This document shows, piece after piece, positions 21,000 to 34,150 of a DNA stretch of 64,000 bases; within the stretch, counting starts at the first letter, position 1, and the number at the start of each line of letters is the position of its first letter. The position numbers were made by a program, and so were the translations under genes. The stretch is taken from assembly GCA_028023455.1 (NCBI GenBank), contig JAQFVV010000042.1, positions 5,849,922 through 5,913,921 on the forward strand, read 5' to 3'. Source of the DNA: Epiperipatus broadwayi (taxonomy: Eukaryota > Onychophora > Udeonychophora > Euonychophora > Peripatidae). Under the pieces are notes generated by a model that was not told the origin of the DNA, did not search any database, and saw only the letters and a program-made list of their open reading frames with translations.

Positions 21000-23900
21000 A
21001 ATTATCAAATATTAAATACTACTATCAAACACTGTAACAATGATCACAATAGATTATCTTGCTATGGTTTTTCTGTCTTTGGTTTTATCTTCAAATTACT
21101 ATTCTTTTATTTCCTCTCCATGGTCTTTTTCAGTCAACAATTTTTTTCTAGCTTAGTTTAATGAGTTATGCATGCTGTTTCTAAAATCATTCAAAAAGAT
21201 CAATTTAATGTAAACATAATAATTATATGTTATACAAATTATTTACATTTGCGCAGCTTCTTGACACCTAAATATATTTCTTATATTAATTTATACTAAG
21301 AAAGATTTATTTCCTCAGATGTATAATTTTTATTTCTATACCAGTTAAGTTAGGTTAGCTTTATTTCTAATAGCTATTATTTTTCCACTACTTTTTTTTC
21401 TATAACTTAACTCTTAAGATATAATTCCTCCTATTTAGTGGTTTTTTTTACTGTTGCATTAATTAATTGTGGATTTTCTATAATATTGTTTTAATATAAT
21501 AAAGAATTTTAAGAAGTCAGCTTTGTATATTTATACGTCTTTAGCGCATATCATACTTATATAAATATTATATTTAGTTAATTAATACATTTTAATTTAC
21601 AAGTGTCAAATTTTCTCTCCTCATAACTTTGACCAATCACTACAAATAAATACATTAATGATTATGAACCAATTGCTGAGTATTGGTTCAGCATGAATTG
21701 TACATCAAATGTCTTTACTCATATGCTTTAAGAATGTGTGGAGTGGAAGTTCAATTATATCTTATGTAAATTTAATATATCAATCCAATAGCACATGTAT
21801 GAAGATTCTTTTCCTTCCACAAGATTTACATATTAGATATACTATAACTCAATAAGAGCATATCTAATTATTTGTTATGATATAGTTATTCTATTTATCT
21901 CTATGGAATACTTATAATGGGTTGCAAATATATCACATTTTTAGAAATTATAAGTGCACCCATCTCTAGTTTTGAGATCAAATATTTTGTAAATGAATTT
22001 TTCCTTCAGTATTTGATGAATTCTCTATATGTTAAATTAATCTCACAATTTATTATTTTCATTCTTTAATAATACTCAAATACTTGAAATAATATACTAT
22101 CCACAATATATAAATTTAAATGTTCTGGAGCTAGAATACAACACTATAGAGTTAAGTGATCAAACTATAGAGGCAGTTATGATCACATTATTAACAATAA
22201 AAACAATTACATAAGAAATTTATCTTTAACTTTCATTTAATAGCAGTCGTGATACATATAAAATATCTTTAAAAGGTACTTTAGTAGGGCACGTAATATA
22301 GACTACATTAACTTCATATATAAAATGGTAATAAATATATAATTTTTTAAACCATATAATACTAATGAACATTAATCTCTAACATTTAATTAAGGCTCAC
22401 AGGACATGCTATTTGATAATGATAAAATATTCAGAAATCTACTGCATACCATTCTTTCTACTTATATACACTGGTATGACTTTCAACAGATGTATATTAG
22501 CTTCAAATGTTGGATCTTTAAATTATTAATATTTTTCTTCCAACATGAAAATACATTGTATTCAGATATCAAATGCATATAATGACAGTAGTACATAATT
22601 TATTTCTTCATTCTCGATCAAAAATTAAATTAAATATGCTTTATTTCAGTCAAGCAGTTCCATATATTTTAAATATCTCTTATAATCTTTTCACAAATTA
22701 ATAAAGCCTAAAGTCATTTCATATTTAAACTAGTAATACTATTCATATCCAAAAATGAACAATTAATTACTCAAGTTTCTTTCACATGATATCCATTCAC
22801 CTAATAAGAATTTTTTCATTTGTTTTAGGTTTATTTAAAAAAAAACAAACTAATACATCCATTATTATGCAGGTAGTTTAATGAAAATTGTATTAAAAAT
22901 ATTGTTATAAATCAAATTTTTATGCATTAAGTTTGAATATTTATTTTAACTAAAGAAGCATTCGCCTCTCCCAGTAAAGTGAAAAGTTCAAATAGCCTAA
23001 AACCACTGAGAATTGTGCTATATGTGAGAAAAACATTTATATATGAACAAACCTATTTATTTTGTACATAAGAGAGATATGTACGGATAGTTTTAAAAAA
23101 TGGTGTTAATATACAATATTTGCATTCTGTAACATTGTTAACTTTAATTTTATAAATAATAAAACATTAAGTGAAATAGTCTTTAAATCAGTTCAATATT
23201 TTATGAGTGTTAAAAAAAATTTAAGAAACTACATACTATAAATTTTTTTTATTTAGATTTGTTTTGAATAAACCTCACTTTCAATTAAAATTCTATGAAT
23301 TATGTTTTGACATTTGCTATCATTATATCATAAGTATGACTGTGCATAACATGATGAGATATAATTATTTATTGAAAATTTTTACTTTTGTTATCATATA
23401 ATTAACTAAGAATGATTACTATTAAATTTTACTGACCTTTTTCACTAGTCCTGAGATAAATTTGATTTTTTTTTTTAAAAACAATAAATATAGCTCTTGG
23501 TTAGATTTCTGCCATATTGCGCAGGATATATAACAATATTTTGCTTGTATGACTGTTCCCATTAAGAATCTAAACCTTTTTGAGAAATTGTGTTATTCAG
23601 GGGAAAAATATCAAAACTGATCTATTATCACCAGTTATAACTGTACAGACAGATCCTCTTTATTCTATATCTTGAGAGAAGATAGCATACTTAACCAAAC
23701 ATCTGAAATTTTATAAAATTAATCAATAATGTGATGAATGTATTTATTAAATTGAACTAATCTATTTATAGGATCTCTTGTAATTTGTTATATTCAAATT
23801 TATTGTAAGCAATTATGCTCAGACATCATATATGGACAAAAATAGTAAAGTATTTGTAGGTATTAATGTGTAGATAAAAGTTTAAATTCTAGAAACATTA

Positions 23901-25540
23901 ATAATTAAAATTATTAAATTTTTTAATAAATTTTGAGTTTAATAAAGATCTTTTTATAATTTATTTTTTTATATAGATAAATTAGAAATAAAGACAAAAA
24001 ACTTTGTTTAGTTATTCTACATTGTCAATGTTATTTTTATTAAATAGTATTTGTAAAATGTTATGCAAAATTAGATTTAGATAGGGAAAGTTAATGTCTT
24101 TTTATTTAATCTAGAATCTAATACAATAAAGGCATTTTTTATTTTTCAAGCAGGATTATTTGTTATGGAAATAAATTGCATGCTTAATCCTTAATTATTC
24201 TATATAACTACCATAAAACTTGACAGCTTAAACATTAACTTTTCATGATTATCACAATCTTATAAACATTGTATTAATTAATTAAGAAAAGTTTAGAGCA
24301 TTCAAAATGTAATTGAATTTTTCATGAAAATAGTTGAAACAATATTCTACTCTTGATAAGAAGCGATATAGCTATCATTTACTTGAAATAAAACATTAAT
24401 CATCAAGAAGTTAAACATTATAAGGTATCTGTAAATTTGTCTGAACTACACAATTTATATAAATATTTAGATGTTACTGTTAAAAAAGTTTTTGAGAAAT
24501 ACCATTATCAGTCCTCCACATTGAGAAATTCCTATAATCAGCAAAATGCTCTTGTTTAAAATCTTTAAAAAGTACCAATCTTTATAGACAGGAAATTTCT
24601 CTGTAGAAGCAAAATTGCCAATATTTTGATGAAGCCTCATTCTTCTCTAGATTTTGGTGTCCTTAAGTACAATGATGTCTCAAATAAACTAAGACTTTTC
24701 ATTTGTTATTTTATGAGAAGATTAGAAAGACTAATTTATACACAATCTTAATAATACATGAGGTGGAAAACCTAAGCCTTGATAAAGAGAATGACTGGAA
24801 ATAATGAAGACCCCTATTAACTTGGAGAACATTTTTATATCTGGATTGGGACTTATCTAAAAACTTTTTTTAAAACATTATTTTACTACAGTTCATATAG
24901 CTTTCCTAATTAATATGAAATACTGATGTATACTATTTCCCAAAAACTTTTTTGATTTCAGCAAAATTTTTATTATATTATAGTTGATATTATTCTATAG
25001 AAATAAGAAAGTGTTTACTTGCGAAATTATATGCATACAAAAAAAAAAAGATTGTGTTAGATGTTTAAGTTATCATTTTCTTAATTGAACCATTAATTAT
25101 TGTAATATTTATAACTATCGTAATCTTTTTTTTTTTCTTTTTTTTGTTATTTACCTTATCTTCAAGTATTTAGATTAGTGTAGTGTCATCATGAGCTTTC
25201 CATGTTAAAGACATTACTTTGCACGAACTATGTGGTAGGATTATGTTTGGCACACACTTCTATCTTTAATTATATGCACAGCAATTCTCAATCTTTATTT
25301 TGTAATTTTTTATTCATTGTCTTAATGAGTACTAATAATAATAGTATTGCATACTTAATCTTTTTATTATAATTCATTATCATTAATTATGTCAGGCTTT
25401 GCTTTGGCTTAATTAAACATTATATACAATATAATTGCAAATTTGTTTAACATTAATAATTATCTTAATAAAGAATAATGTTTAGATAAATATTTAAGAA
25501 TTATTTTTCCATCTGTCTTTTATTACATAAATAATAATGT
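21000..25540. other. Featureless intronic DNA
   Basis: This is AT-rich sequence without convincing coding or repeat structure. A short fragment of the 37.4-kb MITE arm may be present near 21676-21705 (GAGTATTGGTTCAGCATGAA). The remainder shows nothing I can support. Confidence 0.5.
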
Positions 25541-25547
25541 AAGTAGA

Positions 25548-25765
25548 GGGATTTGAACTCAGGATTTTTCAGTGTATTCATCCCTACTCCATCTCAAGCA
25601 AAATACACATAACCACACACATTGGGAAAAGGTACATGATTTCCCAATATATGTATTCTGTGCAGATCCAGCACTCATCAGTTGGGACAGATCATAATCT
25701 CCCACACATATATATAATCAGTGCTCAATTTATATTAAGATAGCAATTCCTCAAACTCTAATGGA
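25548..25765. mobile_element. SINE-like fragment next to a MITE arm
   Basis: GGGATTTGAACTCAGG at 25548 resembles a tRNA B box read on the reverse strand. From about 25610 the sequence matches the left arm of the 37.4-kb element: ACCACACACA, CAATAT, GTATT, CCAGCACTCATCAGTTGG, TATATAATCAGTGCTC, ATATTAAGATAGCAATTCCT. Only one arm is present, so this is a solo or truncated MITE. The SINE part is tentative. Confidence 0.55.
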
Positions 25766-26231
25766 AAGGTTTCAGTCTTCTCACCCTTCCAACTATTCAA
25801 CTATTATTGTAAATTATAAGGATAAAATATGTAGTCAATAGTAAATGATTGCCAAAAGCAAGGACAAAAGTAGTCTAAGAGTTCTATTATAAATTTTAAA
25901 TCTGGTTATTTATTCACTCTTAATTTTATATCCATCTTTTAAGTATTTATTCACCCATTTTATTTTGTACTTAATGTATATCACACATCCAGGAATAGCT
26001 CAGCAACTATAAAAATTTCATCCCTCATTTTCCCAATATTAATATCATACTAGTATTATTTTTTGATTAAAGAAAAGTTAATAGATAAACGAATCTATGT
26101 TAACAGGTATCATCCATCTATAGAGATAAGAAACTTTCCAGAGCCCTTTTAATAATAATAATAAAAATAAACACATAAAACAGTATTAGAAAATTAACCA
26201 TGTACATTTTTTTATTTTTAAATGAATATAT

Positions 26232-27296
26232 TGTAACGTCCACTGCTCTATTAGGTTTTTTTTTACGAGTTAACTACCCGTACTGGGTGACCAAATTACG
26301 TCCTATCTATTAAATTTGTTTTGTCAGACAATTCAGTAAGATTTAATGGACGCAATTATTTTTCCTGGTCACACAACACCCTTTTAACTAATGTAACTAC
26401 TAAAATAATGGGATTATGTAAGCCAGCCTTTAATAATTTATTAGAAAGGCGCCAGGATTCTGTATCGGAATCCACTGCTATACCCCTTTTGTTTATTTAG
26501 TTACGACGAAATTATCTGGAAACACCGGAGGATTGAGTTTCAGTACAGTGTTGGCAAAGGTCAATTATATTTTCGAATCTTAATAATTAACAATAAATTT
26601 ATTAATAATCATTAATAATGCACAATGAATAGTTGGTATTAGAAATAAATATTTTTATTCTAACAAATTAAAATATAAAAATAAAAAACACACATTATGA
26701 ATTAATTAATTGGAAAGATGACACGCACGCTAATCCAGATATGAATCAATTAATAAAAAAAAAAGCAGTTCAACAATTATAGTTCTTAGGTAAACAAGAA
26801 TCTCTTGATAATAGAATTTGAAGTCTTTATCGGGATTATTTTAAACTTATTTTAAGAATTATTTGCAAACTTTGTCACAATCGGGAAAAGTTATTCTTAA
26901 CTTACCGGTAAGTTGGTATAGGTTTATGGGATCCTGAGCTCATAAGAATTTCCATTGGTCTCTCCTGCCGGCGTCCTCCATTATTGTTCCGTTCTGTAGC
27001 TGGAGAAAAGGCATGGTTGTAGTGACCCTTTCATTGCAATTAGCGGTCTTCACAAGGCCTGTTTCCATGCTTGCGTGACAGCTTGGTACAACAAGTGGCG
27101 TACCTTTGCAGACGTATATTACTGCCACAGGTTATGCTCGCGGAAACCTACAACTCTCAGACACATAACTAGAAGGTAAAGAGAAGACCTAGATCGAAGT
27201 TTTCCTCCTCTTTTTATACCTCGATCCTGTTTTTGAAACTTCTGCGCATTTTTTGTCCTTTTATCAGCATATTTACACTCTTAAATTTAAGTTACA
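26232..27296 (-). mobile_element. LTR-like or unclassified insertion, ~1.06 kb
   Basis: This block stands out by its CG-containing, less AT-rich sequence between TGTAACGTCC at 26232 and AAGTTACA ending at 27296, a TGTAAC...GTTACA pair such as bounds many LTRs. On the reverse strand a TATA box (GGTATAAAAAG, about 27210-27220) lies about 80 bp inside the end. A splice-donor-like CCGGTAAGAAT lies at about 26900. Together these suggest a promoter-bearing LTR or a gene 5' end on the minus strand. The 62-codon frame at 26940-27128 has no recognised family. The flanks show no 5-bp duplication, so the boundaries are uncertain. Confidence 0.35.
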
Positions 27297-27914
27297 AAAT
27301 CCTCCTTTCACAAAGTCCCTCTGCCATCTTTAATTAGCTAAAATATTTTTTTTTTAGCTTATCTGGATTAGTAATTTGTGTGTCTTTTGTTCTTTCATTG
27401 TACGTTTTAAAAAACAAATAGATTATACAAACCAAAAATTTAATTGCAGTTTTTTAATAAGAACGCTAAATTTACTTTTTCTTTTTTTTTTAGCTTTTAA
27501 ATATTTTACCGGATGGCAATATATTTGTACCGTATAAACAAACAGTACAATATATATTCAATATAATCGACTATAAATAACATTTATTTTAAGGCAAAGA
27601 ATTTTTCAATATATTTGGAATCAATATGAAGACAATCAGTAAGATTATTAAGCAAAATTTAATAAGATATTCATTTTTTAGAGATCTGTTAGATTTTTTT
27701 AAAAAATATTTTGCAATGTCAGTTTTCATTTTATTTTATAAATTTTGTTTTAAATTTTATATTAAACTGTCTTTTTTTTGTTAATATAATCACTTCATCT
27801 TCTTGAAAATATGCACAATGTTATATTTGAATATTATGATTCTGTGGGTTAAAATGTATTTCCATAGAAAATTCATTTAAAGAAATTGATCAAATGTGAT
27901 AGGATTAGCAACAG

Positions 27915-28140
27915 CTATTTTTTTTTATTTCATTTTTTTTACCTCGATACTGTGCCGGTCAAAATATGCTTATCCATCTAACATGAGCTGGAACTCACAA
28001 AATGTACTTCAAACCCAGTCGAGCCCGAGATTTTGGTCAGGGACCAGCCTGGATTCGAACCCACTCTCCAAGCCCCAGATCAAACACCTAATGGACAACA
28101 TAACAATGATGGCACACGAGAATTAATTCTTAATCCGGCC
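27915..28140 (-). mobile_element. tRNA-derived SINE (reverse strand)
   Basis: The reverse strand carries a canonical RNA polymerase III B box GGGTTCGAATCC (complement of 28051-28062). The region upstream of it resembles a tRNA D and anticodon arm. A unique body of about 110 bp follows, ending in an A-rich tail (AAAAAAAATGAAATAAAAAA type, at 27917-27941). This order is diagnostic of tRNA-type SINEs. The forward 76-codon frame at 27896-28126 runs through it and is a shadow. It sits directly next to the large repeat copy starting near 28205. Confidence 0.7.
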
Positions 28141-28775
28141 CACTAGCAAATCGGAGAAACAAAAGACTCATGGACTTAAACATCTATATAAACAACTTAA
28201 ACACTAAAGACATTCCAAAGATAAAATCTAAAATAATTATTTAATAGGGGTTTTACTAATGAAATAGCTATGGGAAATTAGTGAATTGGATTGATTTAAT
28301 AATGAGACAGAAACTGATATATGATGAATTAAAATATATTTATTGACAATTGTTGTTGGCAAATGCACGCAGGCATTTTATTTATAAAGTAACATTACTC
28401 TAGGCCATTTAAACAATAATTGATACGTTGGCTATTATTTAATTGCTCCAATATTATTTAATGGAAACAAATACCCTACTATATAACTAATCACTACATT
28501 AACTTTTATCAGTTATGCACTTTCATCATCAGTTCGAGTGGCTATTGTACGTGAAATCTAACAAAGTCTGGAGTGAAACTTAATAATACATCTGACTATA
28601 ATAATTTTATATATCAACTATGGGCTTGTAAAGCATCCCAGATAGCTTTAGATCGAACGGGTTTTCAAGATTGCTTCGGATCAACGCCGAAGACTGCATA
28701 TTAGGGAGGGAGAGTTGGCTATAACGATTTTACTAATACGCTAGGCACAAGTAAAATATAATAATAAAGTGGCTC

Positions 28776-28961
28776 TGCGGATGGAAGAATAGTTTTAGGG
28801 TTTTTGTGACAAACAACGGTTTACCCAATAACCGGTCGTCATGCTGCAAAAGGGAACATTTATTTGGTTCATAAGAAGCGGGGAACTTACGTGCTAATCT
28901 GGCCCGTAGCTCAGACTTCGCTACTGCACTACCCTATAAGAGAAGATGTGCTGGCAACGCC
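28776..28961. mobile_element. 186-bp insertion with perfect 7-bp target duplication and a known empty site
   Basis: GTGGCTC occurs at 28769-28775 and again at 28962-28968, bracketing 186 bp that is absent from the other copy of the host repeat. There the complement of 3590-3630 reads straight through as ATAAAGTGGCTCCATCTTA. The insert has no A-tail, no obvious terminal inverted repeat and no frame. It contains a compact GC-richer part (28905-28961) with TGGCCCGTAGCTCAGACTTC. Seven base pairs fits few well-known DNA transposon classes; a SINE-like or unclassified non-autonomous element is possible. Confidence 0.85.
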
Positions 28962-29910
28962 GTGGCTCCATCTTATATATAAAACAGCACAACGAGAAAA
29001 ATATTAATAAGTTTCACATCCGCCAAGCCGAAGGATATTATAAATGAAATATCACATATTAAATGAACAAAAGTTTATCAGCTTGATCAAAAGAGCCAAC
29101 TCTTCTGTAGCATGAGAAATATGTATATGCTACTGATGGGAATATATACAAACTTTACTTTATCCCGTTCAATCTCTTTAGTTATCTATAACTACTAAAC
29201 TTTTAAAAAGGAGGAAAAGTATATTTAATAAGGGACTTACGAATACTTTACTAAATAAATATACTTATGATTGCACTCCAGGCTAGTTTAATTTTTAGTA
29301 ATATAATAATTAAAGGTTGAAAAGCCACATTTTATATTTATATTAATTAATTTATTAAATGACAAAATATGAATTTGGGTTTCGAAACAGCGCACGAAAT
29401 GACGCTATATAAATAATAATACGAAGATGTTAAATTTATGTTTAAAAACATATTCTATAATTAAATGCACGCCGTTTCGAAACATAGGCACAACTAATAA
29501 TAATTAAAAATAAGCAAAAGAAAAGCAAAATATAACTGCAGTGATTAAATTATATAGCAAAACATTAATTAACACAAATTTACAAAAGTATTTCATATTA
29601 TAGAATTTAAAGATTATTTGAAAAACAATTTAGAAAGAAGTTTCGATAATATGGTTAGCTAACCTGTTTTTGAAGAAATCATGATTGTTTTTGAAATTCA
29701 CAGAGCTCTGCTATTTTAAATAATATTATAACAGTTCTATAGCTGGACTGGATAGATTCGAGCTGGAACGAAGGTGAGTTCTTTGGCGGCTTATGGCATG
29801 TTCTTATTCAGTTGCGAGACGATTTAAAATGGTGTTGGAACGAAGGCAATTCCCTTTTAGTGGCTTATGACATCTTTTATTTGGTGTAAGCTTGTTGCTT
29901 CGGCATTTGA

Positions 29911-30188
29911 TGGTTTGAACTCGGCGTTCCATCACGGGAATGGCAGCAAAATTTTGCCTGACTTTAGCCAGACATGGTAAAATTAAACAATTTATAACTT
30001 GGATAATAATCGCTCTTCAAAAGCAAGATGGAGTATATCTTCCCGCTTAAAATAAGCCCTATTTATACATTTCGACTAAACTTTAACACCTTTTTGGAAT
30101 TTCATTAGCCTCGGGACCAATTGACTTTTAATTAAACAAAATAATATAATCCAATTTCTACAACAGATAACGTCTCCGAGGTGTTACA
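29911..30188 (-). mobile_element. Candidate short solo LTR (278 bp) inside the large repeat
   Basis: On the reverse strand it begins TGTAACACCTCGGAGACG at 30188. It has a TATAAATAGGG box about 120 bp in (30055-30068) and ends ...GAGTTCAAACCA at 29911. TGTAACACC starts and an internal TATA box are usual for Gypsy-type LTRs. The flanks TTTGA and TTTAA match at 4 of 5. The first repeat copy lacks this segment (around 1715-1725), although the empty site there is not clean. No internal domain or primer-binding site is present, hence solo. Confidence 0.5.
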
Positions 30189-30849
30189 TTTAATTACTTA
30201 AAATTATTAAAATATATAAATTATATAATTTGATTCAGTTTCATTAATTAAATTCCTTTTTAGGTGTTAAAGAATGTTAAAGCTTAGCAGAAGGAACGGT
30301 ATTCTGATTTAATGATAAAGTCTTTGTTGCAAACAAAAATCAATCAGTAAACTAGATTTTACTTTTTACCCAGGGTGCAGTCACTAATTGATCTCTTGTT
30401 TACACAAAATTCTCATTTTTAATTACAAATGGATGATTTTTAACATATTTGTTTTTACAACATTATTTGTTTATAATAAAAAAAAAAGCAAATTTAAAGA
30501 AAATACTTTAGTTTCAATTATATATGTAAAACATTAAATCAGAAAACCATTAAATATAATTTAAAGAAAATGTTTTACAGGATCTTTATTTAAACGTAAA
30601 TATATATATATCATTCCAATGTTTAATTTATCCATCCACATACGAATATAATAGCGAATATAATTAAGAATTGACTGAAAATTAATAAAACATTTTATAA
30701 TAAATTATGAGCATTTCTCCGCTATATCTTTATCAAATCTGTCTAATTATAGCGTGTTTTCGTATGTAAATGGATGATGCAATTTAAGCAGCCATTATAG
30801 CAAAGTTTTCCCGCTCGACTTATATATAACATTTTTACATATGACATTT

Positions 30850-33050
30850 TTACATTTAAGATAGGTTCGAAACTAGTTCAGACGAGTAGGTCATTAGGTT
30901 GATGGTGAAACGGAAAGAGATTGGAAGGTTTACGTTTCAATACCAATAAACTGAAATGACTCTTATAAAATTATTTCAGTACACATGTCGTTTCCTTGAT
31001 TTCTGTCAATTTTTAGCATAAAATAATTGCATGCTCATATTTTTAAAATTGTAAATTCATTAAGATATTATTTTCCAATCTATTTTATTGAATAAATTTT
31101 TTATTAATATGACAAAAGTGTAGTTTTTACTTCTTAGACAACATGGAAACACATATAAATATATATTGTAAAATAGCAAAATAGGATAAATTTTCCAATT
31201 ATAATTTTAAGATTTACAAATAAAAGTATTATTGTAGAAAACAAAAGACTTATTAAAATTTTTCTTTTTAATGTTATGTGTATAAATCAATCATAATAAT
31301 TAATTGAACTTTATTTTATCATAATTATGTTAAAAAGATGAAAAGTCATTTAAAATAAGCTGAGAATAAATTTTAAATCATTTATTTTTATTTAGTCTGT
31401 AGATTATTGAACAGAATTATAAAAGAAAATAGTATAAATATCATAATTTTTAATATCTTTTTTATTAAGAAAATACCTTCATAAAATAATTTATAAATTT
31501 TTATCAACATACCTTTTCAAATTCTCCATATAACAACCATGCACATCATAGAAGCTCGGACAATCCTTTATTTTACATGTATTTCATGAACAATTTTTGC
31601 TCATCAGGTCTCCATACCCTTCTAATTATACAATGCTTATTAATTATTTATATTTTTAGTTTATATATTTTGTGCTTATGCAAACAATGTATTAGATGTT
31701 GAAATGTCTTTATCAATAGCAAAAGAAAATTTCTATAGCAAAACAAAATGGTTTTAATTTGCCAAGAAGTTCCTGCTGTTGCATAAATTGTTTTTTGACA
31801 TATCTGCTCTACTAATGAAATATGTTTGATTCTCATTCTTTGTGGATAATTACAAATTATTGTTCCAAATGTTCAATATTTTTATGAAGGTATTCAAGCT
31901 ATTCATGGGACAATTTTTGAATTTGTAAAATACCTCGATTCAAGTTTTCTTATAATAAATAATTAAATACCCCACGTGATATCTCCGTTGTTGCTGAAAA
32001 TTGGCATATGTATTTTGAAGAAACAAATATATCATTAAATTTAATCTTAAATAAAATAAATGTCAATTAACATTTTATGTTTTTCAAAGCTGCAATAATT
32101 TTTTGTCACCTGGTACTAGGTTTAACTATGAACAGGTACAAAAATGAATTCTCTTCTATGTCAAAATTTTTAAATAGATATATAGAATAAATTATGACAA
32201 GGGTGAGATTCAAATCAGTTGAGATATTATTCGTTAAATTTAAAATATACAAAGTGAATTCACTTTTTCCATCTATTTGTTAACTAAACTTAATATCAAA
32301 TGGCATGAAAAATTGGGCTGGATTTGAAAAATATAAAACATTAATTGGTTAATATTTAGAGATATATTTACTGCCATTCTGTCAGATATTAAGTTTTTTG
32401 ATTGTCAATCTATTGTTAAATTTAAAAAAGGTCCAAAGAATATGTTATTTTCTTTTTTTTTCCAATGTAAAATATTTTAGTCTGTAGAAACTGTCAGGGA
32501 ATTAAAATAATTGTAAATGTTATCTGTACAGTATTTTAATGGAATATAGCTTATGGTAATAATGTTGCACATTTCCATTGTTTTCCAAACTAAATATAAT
32601 TTAAATGTATTAAACTGGGACCAATTTTTTTTATTTTTACTGTATCACTTTTGTATTCCGTAAGTTTTTTCAAAACTTGAAATCGTATTTGTTAGCTGAG
32701 TCATTATGTTATCCAAAATCTTATTTAGTCACAGTTATTGTAATCTGACAGATACTTCATTGTATATTTAGATTACTGAATATAGAAAGATTGCCTTAAT
32801 TAAATTGAATTTTATTGTAAGATACAAGATATGTATCAACATATATTAAATAATTCGCTTCTTGATTGAATATTTATCGATTTTGCAGAGGTCATCATTA
32901 CAGAAAATAAATGATTGCTCTTATTAAAATATTTGTATATATCGTTTCTTATTAAACCACTTTATCAATCAGATCATACATTATAATTGAGGTGTAACTT
33001 GTTCATTTTTATATCTTGTTTATTGATACTTTCATGAAAGTTATTGATCT
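30850..33050. other. Featureless intronic DNA
   Basis: This is AT-rich with no supported gene, RNA or repeat. The reverse 62-codon frame at 31648-31836 has no motif. Confidence 0.5.
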
Positions 33051-33137
33051 GGGGGGGGGGGTTTATTTTTTGATTTCATAGTTTCCCTTTAGAGTAAGTA
33101 ATCATGAAAATCAAATCTGCTTTTTTTTTTTTTTTTT
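33051..33137. repeat. G11 and T17 homopolymers
   Basis: There is a run of eleven G at 33051-33061 and of seventeen T at 33121-33137. Long G runs recur at 36480-36507, 37020-37032, 49637-49734 and 62081-62099 in this AT-rich DNA; they are possible sequencing or assembly weak points. Confidence 0.8.
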
Positions 33138-33510
33138 ACTTTATTGTTTCTATAATAATTACTCTATTCCTGGAGTTTGTATTTTAGAGTGACTGAAATT
33201 ACTGAATTGGTTATTTTCAACATAGGGCCTTACTTTATCACTATGTTGGCATAATGTTAATTATAGTAATACCTAAAATGTTGGCAGTGGTGTTCATCCT
33301 ATCAATCACAATCTGCATATGAATTAGTGTAATTTTTAGTCATTCCTGTTAAAAGTTATAAAGTTTTAAAAAAGTCTAAAAACTAGTTTCTATTTATAAT
33401 TGCTAGAATTTTCTCAATCACATGTCATTTAAAACTATTTCCTTATGCACAAATTATAATAGGTATTGAATTTTTAAAAACTTATTATTATTCACTTGGT
33501 TCTTCCACTC

Positions 33511-34150
33511 CTTTTTTTTTTTACGCGGTAAATTCGGGGGTTTGGGATTTTTGTTTTCGCGTGTTTGCTTCCCTTGTCCGGTTCGCCTTCCTTTGTTTTT
33601 GGGGGCCCGGGCGGCGGAGTCCTTCAAGCCCCCCCAAAGGAAATGCAAAATGGGTGAAATGAAAAGTATATTCCTTAGAAACTGGGTCTTGAGGTTGGCG
33701 AATTGTTGAAGGCCTTTTGCCCAATGTTTCTGTTTCTCTTGTGGCAGATTACTCGATACTTTGGGGAGGATTGATATTTTGGCAAATGTTCTTGGACCTC
33801 TCCAGTTTGCTGAGTTGAGAAATGGGAAATCGGCCCCCTCTTGGTTGTGCTCTTCCAAACGGCTGGGGCTCTGTTTTGGGGGGGGGTGGGATGTTTTGTA
33901 GCCATTCGAGATAGAGGTGCTCTCTCGCGAATTTTGCAAATGTCCAGGGCTTCTCGCGTTTCTGGAAGGGATCGGGGGTTGTGGGTGTCCCCTCTGTCCC
34001 TCCTCCCCCTGACTCCGTGTTGGGTTGTGGGGTTTGGCAAATGGGTAATAAAAACCGGGGCCCGCGCCCTGGTCTTTTGGCGTTTTGTGGAGGCTCGTCT
34101 GTCCTTTCGTGCTTTTGATATATTCCCATTCAGTCCTCCCGTGACGCTTG
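33511..34150. other. GC-rich, strand-asymmetric 640-bp block of unknown origin
   Basis: The composition changes abruptly at both edges. The + strand is dominated by G, T and C with few A, and has long G and C runs (for example GGGGGCCCGGGCGGCGG near 33600 and a G-run near 33880). A 251-codon reverse frame (33454-34209) and several frames in other registers all stay open, which is expected for such low-complexity sequence; the predicted product is Pro-, Lys- and Gln-rich without domains. On the reverse strand the block ends in an A-run next to CGCGT (33516-33527), which could be a poly(A) tail of a retrocopy. A recent foreign or retroposed insertion, an assembly error, or a real novel gene are all open. 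Confidence 0.6.

Larger units (their letters stand above)
28205..30840. repeat. Second copy of the large noncoding repeat family (single-armed)
   Basis: 28205-29125 matches the reverse complement of 3430-4165. 29140-30660 matches the arm 884-2105 and the complement of 2229-3412. 30665-30840 matches 4310-4454. Shared landmarks in order include GGGAATATATA, CTTTATCCCGTTCAATCTC, CTCCAGGCTAGTTTAAT, TTTCGAAACAGCGC, CCGTTTCGAAAC, AGAGCTCTG, GAGCTGGAACGAAGG and GGCGGCTTATGGCAT. No protein is recognisable. Relative to the first copy it carries two insertions (28776-28961 and about 29911-30188) and lacks the inverted second arm. Confidence 0.82.
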
